Positions 36,386 through 47,970 of a stretch of 64,000 nt of DNA are shown here, piece by piece. Source of the DNA: Marthasterias glacialis (Eukaryota > Echinodermata > Asteroidea > Forcipulatida > Asteriidae); NCBI GenBank assembly GCA_911728455.2, contig OU452230.1, forward strand, positions 8,416,512-8,480,511, written 5' to 3'. How positions within the stretch are numbered: position 1 is the first letter of the stretch; every line of letters begins with the position of its first letter. A model generated the notes under the pieces. That model worked only from the letters and a program-made list of their open reading frames with translations, ran no database searches and had not been told where the DNA came from. The translations under genes were made by a program, and so were the position numbers.

Positions 36386-39270
36386 TCAACAATAGCCAAG
36401 GCTGCTACGTGTGTGCTGGACCGAAGCCAGCAATAAAAAAACGCGAAAAAACAAGTTGGCAGCGCCACGACCAATTACTCCAGAAATAATGGGGCTAGAG
36501 AGAAATTTCTTGTACCTGCAGGTAGCTGCCATAGTCCTGCATCCGTAAATGTGGTTTTCCCGGCCATCCAGGGCTATATTCCGCCTTGAAACTAACAGGG
36601 AGAGGGGCTGCTCCGAATGCGCTTCAAACGCCTGTCTAATGGCACTTTTGTACACGAAGCTGTAACAGAGTGAAAACAAGACTTAGCAACGGCTCTATCT
36701 CCCAAAGTATTGGCGGGAAACTGACAATTCTGACACCGTTGGAAAGCCCTGGTCATGGGCATTCCAAAAATGCCAGTCTTGGGGCTGCGGGATCAACAGC
36801 GAGGATGCCAGGGACCGAGGAGTGAGAACACCCCGAGGATGTCCAGTGCGTACGGCCATGCTGTGTGTACGTCAACAATAGCCAAGGCTGCTACGTGTGT
36901 GCTGGACCGAAGCCAGCAATAAAAAAAGCCGAAAAAGAAGTCGGCAGCGCCACGGCCAATAACTCCAGAAATAATGGGGCTAGAGAGAAATTTCTTGTAC
37001 CTGCAGGTAGCTGCCATAGTCCTGCATCCGTAAATCTGGTTTTCCCGGCCATCCAGGGCCATCTTCCGCCTTGAAACCACCAGGGAGAGGGGCTGCTCCG
37101 AATGCACTTCAAACGCCTGTCTAATGGCACTTTTGTACACGAAGCTGTAACAGAGTGAAAACAAGACTTAGCAACGGCTCTATCTCCCAAAGTATTGGCG
37201 GGAAACTGACAATTCTGACACCGTTGGAAAGCCCTGGTCATGGGCATTCCAAAAATGTCAATCTTGGGGCTGCGGGATAAACAGGGAGGATGCCAGGGAC
37301 CGCGGAGTGAGAACACCCCGAGAATGTCCAGTGCAAACGGCTATGCTGTGTGTACGTCAACAATAGCCAAGGCTGCTACGTGTGTGCTGGACCGAAGCCA
37401 GCAATAAAAAAACGCGAAAAAACAAGTTGGCAGCGCCACGACCAATTACTCCAGAAATAATGGGGCTAGAGAGAAATTTCTTGTACCTGCAGGTAGCTGC
37501 CATAGTCCTGCATCCGTAAATCTGGTTTTCCCGGCCATCCAGGGCTATATTCCGCCTTGAAACTAACAGGGAGCGGGGCTGCTCCGAATGCGCTTCAAAC
37601 GCCTGTCTAATGGCACTTTTGTACTCGAAGCTGTAACAGAGTGAAAACAAGACTTAGCAACGGCTCTATCTCCCAAAGTATTGGCGGGAAACTGACAATT
37701 CTGACACCGTTGGAAAGCCCTGGTCATGGGCATTCCAAAAATGCCAGTCTTGGGGCTGCGGGATCAACAGCGAGGATGCCAGGGACCGAGGAGTGAGAAC
37801 ACCCCGAGGATGTCCAGTGCGTACGGCCATGCTGTGTGTACGTCAACAATAGCTAAGGCTGCTACGTGTGTGCTGGACCGAAGCCAGCAATAAAAAAAGC
37901 CGAAAAAGAAGTCGGCAGCGCCACGGCCAATAACTCCAGAAATAATGGGGCTAGAGAGAAATTTCTTGTACCTGCAGGTAGCTGCTATAGTCCTGCATCC
38001 GTAAATCTGGTTTTCCCGGCCATCCAGGGCCATCTTCCGCCTTGAAACCACCAGGGAGAGGGGCTGCTCCGAATGCACTTCAAACGCCTGTCTAATGGCA
38101 CTTTTGTACACGAAGCTGTAACAGAGTGAAAACAAGACTTAGCAACGGCTCTATCTCCCAAAGTATTGGCGGGAAACTGACAATTCTGACACCGTTGGAA
38201 AGCCCTGGTCATGGGCATTCCAAAAATGTCAATCTTGGGGCTGCGGGATAAACAGGGAGGATGCCAGGGACCGCGGAGTGAGAACACCCCGAGAATGTCC
38301 AGTGCAAACGGCTATGCTGTGTGTACGTCAACAATAGCCAAGGCTGCTACGTGTGTGCTGGACCGAAGCCAGCAATAAAAAAACGCGAAAAAACAAGTTG
38401 GCAGCGCCACGACCAATTACTCCAGAAATAATGGGGCTAGAGAGAAATTTCTTGTACCTGCAGGTAGCTGCCATAGTCCTGCATCCGTAAATCTGGTTTT
38501 CCCGGCCATCCAGGGCTATATTCCGCCTTGAAACTAACAGGGAGCGGGGCTGCTCCGAATGCTCTTCAAACGCCTGTCTAATGGCACTTTTGTACTCGAA
38601 GCTGTAACAGAGTGAAAACAAGACTTAGCAACGGCTCTATCTCCCAAAGTATTGGCGGGAAACTGACAATTCTGACACCGTTGGAAAGCCCTGGTCATGG
38701 GCATTCCAAAAATGCCAGTCTTGGGGCTGCGGGATCAACAGCGAGGATGCCAGGGACCGAGGAGTGAGAACACCCCGAGGATGTCCAGTGCGTACGGCCA
38801 TGCTGTGTGTACGTCAACAATAGCTAAGGCTGCTACGTGTGTGCTGGACCGAAGCCAGCAATAAAAAAAGCCGAAAAAGCAAGTCGGCAGCGCCACGGCC
38901 AATAACTCCAGAAATAATGGGGCTAGAGAGAAATTTCTTGTACCTGCAGGTAGCTGCCATAGTCCTGCATCCGTAAATCTGGTTTTCCCGGCCATCCAGG
39001 GCCATCTTCCGCCTTGAAACCACCAGGGAGAGGGGCTGCTCCGAATGCACTTCAAACGCCTGTCTAATGGCACTTTTGTACACGAAGCTGTAACAGAGTG
39101 AAAACAAGACTTAGCAACGGCTCTATCTCCCAAAGTATTGGCGGGAAACTGACAATTCTGACACCGATGGAAAGCCCTGGTCATGGGCATTCCAAAAATG
39201 CCAGTCTTGGGGCTGCGGGATCAACAGGGAGGATGCCAGGGATTGCGGAGTGAGAACACCCCGAGGATGT
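36386..39270. repeat. Threefold B-A dimer, 971-base period
   Basis: Equivalent points at 36386, 37357, 38328 and at 36793, 37764, 38735 are each 971 apart (486 plus 485, because the B unit has one A fewer: AATAAAAAAACGCG). The second and third copies share TGTACTCGAAG (near 37622 and 38593) and AATAGCTAAGG (near 37850 and 38820), which the first lacks, so they are the most recent pair. Confidence 0.86.
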
Positions 39271-41039
39271 CCAGTGCTTAAGGCCATGCTGTGTGTACGT
39301 CAACAATAGCCAAGGCCGCTACGTGTGTGCTGGACCGAAGCCAGCAATAAAAAAAGCCGAAAAAGAAGTCGGCAGCGCCACGGCCAATAACTCCAGAAAT
39401 AATGGGGCTAGAGAGAAATTTCTTGTACCTGCAGGTAGCTGCCATAGTCCTGCATCCGTAAATCTGGTTTTCACGGCCATCCAGGGCTATCTTCCGCCTT
39501 GAAACTAACAGCGAGCGGGGCTGCTCCGAATGCGCTTCAAACGCCTGTCTAATGGCACTTTTGTACACGAAGCTGTAACAGAGTGAAAACAAGACTTAGC
39601 AACGGCTCTATCTCCCAAAGTATTGGCGGGAAACTGACATTTCTGACACCGTTGGAAAGCCCTGGTCATGGGCATTCCAAAAATGCCAGTCTTGGGGCTG
39701 CGGGATCAACAGGGAGGATGCCGGGGACCGAGGAGTGAGAACACCCCGAGGATGTCCAGTGCGTACGGCCATGCTGTGTGTACGTCAACAATAGCCAAGG
39801 CCGCTACGTGTGTGCTGGACCGAAGCCAGCAATAAAAAAGGCCGAAAAAGAAGTCGGCAGCGCCACGGCCAATTACTCCAGAAATAATGGGGCTAGAGAG
39901 AAATTTCTTGTACCTGCAGGTAGCTGCCATAGTCCTGCATCCGTAAATCTGGTTTTCCCGGCCATCCAGGGCTATCTTCCGCCTTGAAACTAACAGGGAG
40001 CGGGGCTGCTCCGAATGCGCTTCAAACGCCTGTCTAATGGCACTTTTGTACACGAAGCTGTAACAGAGTGAAAACAAGACTTAGCAACGGCTCTATCTCC
40101 CAAAATATTGGCGGGAAACTGACAATTCTGACACCGTTGGAAAGCCCTGGTCATGGGCATTCCAAAAATGCCAGTCTTGGGGCTGCGGGATCAACAGGGA
40201 GGATGCCAGGGACCGCGGAGTGAGAACACCCCGAGGATGTCCAGTGCGTACGGCCATGCTGTGTGTACGTCAACAATAGCCAAGGCCGCTACGTGTGTGC
40301 TGGACCGAAGCCAGCAATAAAAAAAGCCGAAAAAAGAAGTCGGCAGCGCCACGGCCAATAACTCCAGAAATAATGGGGCTAGAGAGAAATTTCTTGTACC
40401 TGCAGGTAGCTGCCATAGTCCTGCATCCGTAAATCTGGTTTTCCCGGCCATCCAGGGCCATCTTCCGCCTTGAAACCACCAGGGAGAGGGGTGCTCCGAA
40501 TGCGCTTCAAACGCCTGTCTAATGGCACTTTTGTACACGAAGCTGTAACAGAGTGAAAACAAGACTTAGCAACGGCTCTATCTCCCAAAGTATTGGCGGG
40601 AAACTGACAATTCTGACACCGTTGGAAAGCCCTGGTCATGGGCATACCAAAAATGTCAATCTTGGGGCTGCGGGATAAACAGGGAGGATGCCAGGGACCG
40701 CGGAGTGAGAACACCCCGAGAATGTCCAGTGCAAACGGCTATGCTGTGTGTACGTCAACAATAGCCAAGGCCGCTACGTGTGTGCTGGACCGAAGCCAGC
40801 AATAAAAAAAACGCAAAAAAACAAGTTGGCAGCGCCACGGCCAATTACTCCAGAAATAATGGGGCTAGAGAGAAATTTCTTGTACCTGCAGGTAGCTGCC
40901 ATAGTCCTGCATCCGTAAATCTGGTTTTCCCGGCCATCCAGGGCTATCTTCCGCCTTAAAACTAAAAGGGAGCGGGGCTGCTCCGAATGCGCTTCAAACG
41001 CCTGTCTAATGGCACTTTTGTACACGAAGCTGTAACAGA
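39271..41039. repeat. Array region: mainly type A units with one base loss
   Basis: Type A units near 39346 and 39831 (the latter AATAAAAAAGGCCG) share TTTTCACGG or CCAAAATATTGG changes with units near 43733. The unit near 40317 has one extra A in the A-rich segment and GAGAGGGGTGCTCC near 40485, a one-base loss that breaks the frame of the exon-like module. A B unit near 40801 has CCTTAAAACTAAAAGG. Confidence 0.8.
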
Positions 41040-41538
41040 GTGAAAACAAGACTTAGCAACGGCTCTATCTCCCAAAGTATTGGCGGGAAACTGACAATTC
41101 TGACACCGTTGGAAAGCCCTGGTCATGGGCATTCCAAAAATGCCAGTCTTGGGGCTGCGGGATCAACAGGGAGGATGCCAGGGACCGCGGAGTGAGAACA
41201 CCCCGAGGATGTCCAGTGCGTACGGCCATGCTGTGTGTACGTCAACAATAGCCAACCAATAACCACGTGTGTGCTGGACCGAAGCCAGCAATAAAAAAAG
41301 CAATAAAAAAAGCCGAAAAAGAAGTCGGCAGCGCCACGGCCAATAACTCCAGAAATAATGGGGCTAGAGAGAAATTTCTTGTACCTGCAGGTAGCTGCCA
41401 TAGTCCTGCATCCGTAAATCTGGTTTTCCCGGCCATCCAGGGCCATCTTCCGCCTTGAAACCACCAGGGAGAGGGGCTGCTCCGAATGCGCTTCAAACGC
41501 CTGTCTAATGGCACTTTTGTACACGAAGCTGTAACAGA
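41040..41538. repeat. Unit with a complex indel (499 bases)
   Basis: At about 41254-41267 the usual AAGGCCGCTACG is replaced by AACCAATAACCACG, a net gain of two. At 41289-41312 the 12-mer CAATAAAAAAAG is present twice in tandem. The inserted CCAATAAC equals a string normally found about 80 bases further on (GGCCAATAACTCC), suggesting templated insertion. Both changes fall in one unit and together explain its 14 extra bases. Confidence 0.9.
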
Positions 41539-42220
41539 GTGAAAACAAGACTTAGCAACGGCTCTATCTCCCAAAGTATTGGCGGGAAACTGACAATTCT
41601 GACACCGTTGGAAAGCCCTGGTCATGGGCATTCCAAAAATGCCAGTCTTGGGGCTGCGGAATTAACAGGGAGGATGCCAGGGACCGAGGAGTGAGAACAC
41701 CCCGAGGATGTCCAGTGCGTACGGCCATGCTGTGTGTACGTCAACAATAGCCAAGGCCGCTACGTGTGTGCTGGACCGAAGCCAGCAATAAAAAAAACGC
41801 GAAAAAACAAGTCGGCAGCGCCACGGCCAATAACTCCAGAAATAATGGGGCTAGAGAGAAATTTCTTGTACCTGCAGGTAGCTGCCATAGTCCTGCATCC
41901 GTAAATCTGGTTTTTCCGGCCATCCAGGGCAATCTTCCGCCTTGAAACTAACAGCGAGCGGGGCTGCTCCGAATGCGCTTCAAACGCCTGTCTAATGGCA
42001 CTTTTGTACACGAAGCTGTAACAGAGTGAAAACAAGACTTAGCAACGGCTCTATCTCCCAAAGTATTGGCGGGAAACTGACAATTCTGACACCGTTGGAA
42101 AGCCCTGGTCATGGGCATTCCAAAAATGCCAGTCTTGGGGCTGCGGGATAAACAGGGAGGATGCCAGGGACCGCGGAGTGAGAACACCCTGAGGATGTCC
42201 AGTGCGTACGGCCATGCTGT

Positions 42221-43494
42221 GTGTACGTCAACAATAGCCAAGGCCGCTACGTGTGTGCTGGACCGAAGCCAGCAATAAAAAAAGCCGAAAAAGAAGTCGG
42301 CAGCGCCACGGCCAATAACTCCAGAAATAATGGGGCTAGAGAGAAATTTCTTGTACCTGCAGGTAGCTGCCATAGTCCTGCATCCGTAAATCTGGTTTTC
42401 CCGGCCATCCAGGGCCATCTTCCGCCTTGAAACCACCAGGGAGAGGGGCTGCTCCGAATGCGCTTCAAACGCCTGTCTAATGGCACTTTTGTACACGAAG
42501 CTGTAACAGAGTGAAAACAAGACTTAGCAACGGCTCTATCTCCCAAAGTATTGGCGGGAAACTGACAATTCTGACACCGTTGGAAAGCCCTGGTCATGGG
42601 CATTCCAAAAATGTCAATCTTGGGGCTGCGGGATAAATAGGGAGGATGCCAGGGACCGCGGAGTGAGAACACCCCGAGAATTTCCAGTGCAAACCTCAAT
42701 GCTGTGTGTACGTCAACAATAGCCAAGGCCGCTACGTGTGTGCTGGACCGAAGCCAGCAATAAAAAAAACGCGAAAAAACAAGTTGGCAGCGCCACGGCC
42801 AATTACTCCAGAAATAATGGGGCTAGAGAGAAATTTCTTGTACCTGCAGGTAGCTGCCATAGTCCTGCATCCGTAAATCTGGTTTTCCCGGCCATCCAGG
42901 GCTATCTTCCGCCTTGAAACTAACAGCGAGCGGGGCTGCTCCGAATGCGCTTCAAACGCCTGGCTAATGGCACTTTTGTACACGAAGCTGTAACAGAGTG
43001 AAAACAAGACTTAGCAACGGCTCTATCTCCCAAAGTATTGGCGGGAAACTGACAATTCTGACACCGTTGGAAAGCCCTGGTCATGGGCATTCCAAAAATG
43101 CCAGTCTTGGGGCTGCGGGATCAACAGGGAGGATGCCAGGGACCGCGGAGTGAGAACACCCCGAGGATGTCCAGTGCGTACGGCCATGCTGTGTGTACGT
43201 CAACAATAGCCAAGGCCGCTACGTGTGTGCTGGACCGAAGCCAGCAATAAAAAAAACGCGAAAAAACAAGTCGGCAGCGCCACGGCCAATAACTGCAGAA
43301 ATAATGGGGCTAGAGAGAAATTTCTTGTACCTGCAGGTAGCTGCCATAGTCCTGCATCCGTAATTCTGGTTTTTCCGGCCATCCAGGGCTATCTTCCGCC
43401 TTGAAACTAACAGGGAGCGGGGCTGCTCCGAATGCGCTTCAAACGCCTGTCTAATGGCACTTTTGTACACGAAGCTGTAACAGAGTGAAAACAA
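42221..43494. repeat. A-B-B trimer, copy 3 of 3, 23,888 bases from copy 2
   Basis: Three consecutive units hold a constant shift of 23,888 bases from copy 2. They share CCCTGAGGATGTCC, GCCTGGCTAATGG, AACTGCAG and CCGTAATTCTGG, which I saw nowhere between about 20 and 42 kb except CCCTGAGG near 20793 and 21765. Long-distance transfer within the array is inferred. Local changes include GATAAATAGGG, AATTTCCAGTGC and CCTCAATGC. Confidence 0.85.
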
Positions 43495-45970
43495 GACTTA
43501 GCAACGGCTCTATCTCCCAAAGTATTGGCGGGAAACTGACAATTCTGACACCGTTGGAAAGCCCTGGTCATGGGCATTCCAAAAATGCCAGTCTTGGGGC
43601 TGCGGGATTAACAGGGAGGATGCCAGGGACCGCGGAGTGAGAACACCCCGAGGATGTCCAGTGCGTACGGCCATGCTGTGTGTACGTCCACAATAGCCAA
43701 GGCCGCTACGTGTGTGCTGGACCGAAGCCAGCAATAAAAAAGGCCGAAAAAGAAGTCGGCAGCGCCACGGCCAATTACTCCAGAAATAATGGGGCTAGAG
43801 AGAAATTTCTTGTACCTGCAGGTAGCTGCCATAGTCCTGCATCCGTAAATCTGGTTTTCACGGCCATCCAGGGCTATCTTCCGCCTTGAAACTAACAGGG
43901 AGCGGGGCTGCTCCGAATGTGCTTCAAACGCCTGTCTAATGGCACTTTTGTACACGAAGCTGTAACAGAGTGAAAACAAGACTTAGCAACGGCTCTATCT
44001 CCCAAAATATAGGCGGGAAACTGACAATTCTGACACCGTTGGAAAGCCCTGGTCATGGGCATTCCAAAAATGCCAGTCTTGGGGCTGCGGGATCAACAGG
44101 GAGGATGCCAGGGACCGCGGAGTGAGAACACCCCGAGGATGTCCAGTGCGTACGGCCATGCTGTGTGTACGTCAACAATAGCCAAGGCCGCTACGTGTGT
44201 GCTGGACCGAAGCCAGCAATAAAAAAAGCCGAAAAAGAAGTCGGCAGCGCCACGGCCAATTACTCCAGAAATAATGGGGCTAGAGAGGAATTTCTTGTAC
44301 CTGCAGGTAGCTGCCATAGTCCTGCATCCGTAAATCTGGTTTTCCCGGCCATCCAGGGCTATCTTCCGCCTTGAAACTAACAGGGAGAGGGGCTGCTCCG
44401 AATGCGCTTCAAACGCCTGTCTAATGGCACTTTTGTACACGAAGCTGTAACAGAGTGAAAACAAGACTTAGCAACGGCTCTATCTCCCAAAGTATTGGCG
44501 GGAAACTGACAATTCTGACACCGTTGGAAAGCCCTGGTCATGGGCATTCCAAAAATGCCAGTCTTGGGGCTGCGGGATCAACAGGGAGGATGCCAGGGAC
44601 CGCGGAGTGAGAACACCCCGAGGATGTCCAGTGCGTACGGCCATGCTGTTTGTACGTCAACAATAGCCAAGGCCGCTACGTGTGTGCTGGACCGAAGCCA
44701 GCAATAAAAAAAAGCCGAAAAAGAAGTCGGCAGCGCCACGGCCAATAACTCCAGAAATAATGGGGCTAGAGAGAAATTTCTTGTACCTGCAGGTAGCTGC
44801 CATAGTCCTGCATCCGTAAATCTGGTTTTCCCGGCCATCCAGGGCCATCTTCCGTCTTGAAACCACCAGGGAGAGGGGCTGCTCCGAATACGCTTCAAAC
44901 GCCTGTCTAATGGCACTTTTGTACACGAAGCTGTAACAGAGTGAAAACAAGACTTAGCAACGGCTCTATCTCCCAAAGTAGTGGCGGGAAACTGACAATT
45001 CTGACACCGTTGGAAAGCCCTGGTCATGGGCATTCCAAAAATGCCAGTCTTGGGGCTGCGGGATCAACAGGGAGGATGCCAGGGACCGCGGAGTGAGAAC
45101 ACCCCGAGGATGTCCAGTGCGTACGGCCATGCTGTGTGTACGTCAACAATAGCCAAGGCCGCTACGTGTGTGCTGGACCGAAGCCAGCAATAAAAAAAAG
45201 CCGAAAAAGAAGTCGGCAGCGCCACGGCCAATAACTCCAGAAATAATGGGGCTAGAGAGAAATTTCTTGTACCTGCAGGTAGCTGCCATAGTCCTGCATC
45301 CGTAAATCTGGTTTTCCCGGCCATCCAGGGCCATCTTCCGTCTTGAAACCACCAGGGAGAGGGGCTGCTCCGAATACGCTTCAAACGCCTGTCTAATGGC
45401 ACTTTTGTACACGAAGCTGTAACAGAGTGAAAACAAGACTTAGCAACGGCTCTATCTCCCAAAGTATTGGCGGGAAACTGACAATTCTGACACCGTTGGA
45501 AAGCCTGGTCATGGGCATTCCAAAAATGCCACTCTTGGGGCTGCGGGATCAACAGGGAGGATGCCAGGGACCGCGGAGTGAGAACACCCCGAGGATGTCC
45601 AGTGCGTACGGCCATGCTGTGTGTACGTCAACAATATAGCCAAGGCCGCTACGTGTGTGCTGGACCGAAGCCAGCAATAAAAAAGCCGAAAAAGAAGTCG
45701 GCAGCGCCACGGCCAATAACTCCAGAAATAATGGGGCTAGAGAGAAATTTCTTGTACCTGCAGGTAGCTGCCATAGTCCTGCATCCGTAAATCTGGTTTT
45801 CCCGGCCATCCAGGGCCATCTTCCGCCTTGAAACCACCAGGGAGAGGGGCTGCTCCGAATGCGCTTCAAACGCCTGTCTAAAGGCACTTTTGTACACGAA
45901 GCTGTAACAGAGTGAAAACAAGACTTAGCAACGGCTCTATCTCCCAAAGTATTGGCGGGAAACTGACAAT
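43495..45970. repeat. Array region: type A units with adjacent near-copies
   Basis: Units near 44703 and 45190 are close copies about 486 bases apart, sharing TTCCGTCTTG and CCGAATACGC and one extra A. AAGTAGTGGCGGG appears near 44977. The unit near 45675 has CAACAATATAGCC (two bases gained), a shortened A-run and, just before, AAAGCCTGGTC (one base lost). TCTAAAGGCAC near 45877 recurs near 47813 and 57883. Confidence 0.8.
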
Positions 45971-46034
45971 TCTGACACCGTTGGAAAGCCCTGGTCATGG
46001 GCATTCCAAAAATGCCAGTCTTGGGGCTGCAGAA

Positions 46035-47970
46035 TCAACAGGGAGGATGCCAGGGACCGAGGAGTGAGAACACCCCGAGGATGTCCAGTGCGTACGGCCA
46101 TGCTGTGTGTACGTCAACAATAGCCAAGGCCGCTACGTGTGTGCTGGACCGAAGCCAGCAATAAACAAAGCCGAAAAAGAAGTCGGCAGCGCCACGGCCA
46201 ATTACTCCAGAAATAATGGGGCTAGAGAGGAATTTCTTGTACCTGCAGGTAGCTGCCATAGTCCTGCATCCGTAAATCTGGTTTTCCCGGCCATCCAGGG
46301 CTATCTTCCGCCTTGAAACTAACAGGGAGAGGGGCTGCTCCGAATGCGCTTCAAACGCCTGTCTAATGGCACTTTTTACACGAAGCTGTAACAGAGTGAA
46401 AACAAGACTTAGCAACGGCTCTATCTCCCAAAGTATTGGCGGGAAACTGACAATTCTGACACCGTTGGAAAGCCCTGGTCATGGGCATTCCAAAAATGCC
46501 AGTCTTGGGGCTGCGGGATCAACAGGGAGGATGCCAGGGACCGCGGAGTGAGAACACCCCGAGGATGTCCAGTGCGTACGGCTATGCTGTGTGTACGTCA
46601 ACAATAGCCAAGGCCGCTACGTGTGTGCTGGACCGAAGCCAGCAATAAAAAAGCCGAAAAAGAAGTCGGCAGCGCCACGGCCAATAACTCCAGAAATAAT
46701 GGGGCTAGAGAGAAATTTCTTGTACCTGCAGGTAGCTGCCATAGTCCTGCATCCCTAAATCTGGTTTTCCCGGCCATCCAGGGCCATCTTCCGTCTTGAA
46801 ACCACCAGGGAGAGGGGCTGCTCCGAATACGCTTCAAACGCCTGTCTAATGGCACTTTTGTACACGAAGCTGTAACAGAGTGAAAACAAGACTTAGCAAC
46901 GGCTCTATCTCCCAAAGTATTGGCGGGAAACTGACAATTCTGACACCGTTGGAAAGCCTGGTCATGGGCATTCCAAAAATGCCAGTCTTGGGGCTGCGGG
47001 ATCAACAGGGAGGATGCCAGGGACCGCGGAGTGAGAACACCCCGAGGATGTCCAGTGCGTACGGCTATGCTGTGTGTACGTCAACAATAGCCAAGGCCGC
47101 TACGTGTGTGCTGGACCGAAGCCAGCAATAAAAAAGCCGAAAAAGAAGTCGGCAGCGCCACGGCCAATAACTCCAGAAATAATGGGGCTAGAGAGAAATT
47201 TCTTGTACCTGCAGGTAGCTGCCATAGTCCTGCATCCGTAAATCTGGTTTTCCCGGCCATCCAGGGCCATCTTCCGCCTTGAAACCACCAGGGAGAGGGG
47301 CTGCTCCGAATGCGCTTCAAACGCCTGTCTAATGGCACTTTTGTACACGAAGCTGTAACAGAGTGAAAACAAGACTTAGCAACGGCTCTATCTCCCAAAG
47401 TATTGGCGGGAAACTGACAATTCTGACACCGTTGGAAAGCCCTGGTCATGGGCATTCCAAAAATGCCAGTCTTGGGGCTGCAGAATCAACAGGGAGGATG
47501 CCAGGGACCGAGGAGTGAGAACACCCCGAGGATGTCCAGTGCGTACGGCCATGCTGTGTGTACGTCAACAATAGCCAAGGCCGCTACGTGTGTGCTGGAA
47601 CGAAGCCAGCAATAAACAAAGCCGAAAAAGAAGTCGGCAGCGCCACGGCCAATTACTCCAGAAATAATGGGGCTAGAGAGAAATTTCTTGTACCTGCAGG
47701 TAGCTGCCATAGTCCTGCATCCGTAAATCTGGTTTTCCCGGCCATCCAGGGCTATCTTCCGCCTTGAAACTAGCAGGGAGCGGGGCTGCTCCGAATGCGC
47801 TTCAAACGCCTGTCTAAAGGCACTTTTGTACACGAAGCTGTAACAGAGTGAAAACAAGACTTAGCAACGGCTCTATCTCCCAAAGTATTGGCGGGAAACT
47901 GACAATTCTGACACCGTTGGAAAGCCCTGGTCATGGGCATTCCAAAAATGCCAGTCTTGGGGCTGCAGAA
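46035..47970. repeat. Four-unit block, first copy of a 1936-base tandem duplication
   Basis: Points at 46107, 46598, 47081 and 47486 recur at 48043, 48534, 49017 and 49422, all at shift 1936. Shared rare changes are ACTTTTTACACG (one base lost), AAAGCCTGGTC (one base lost), CATCCCTAAATC, ATTCTTGTACC preceded by GAGGA, and CTGGAACGAAGCC. Shared single-base deletions make independent origin very unlikely. Confidence 0.9.
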
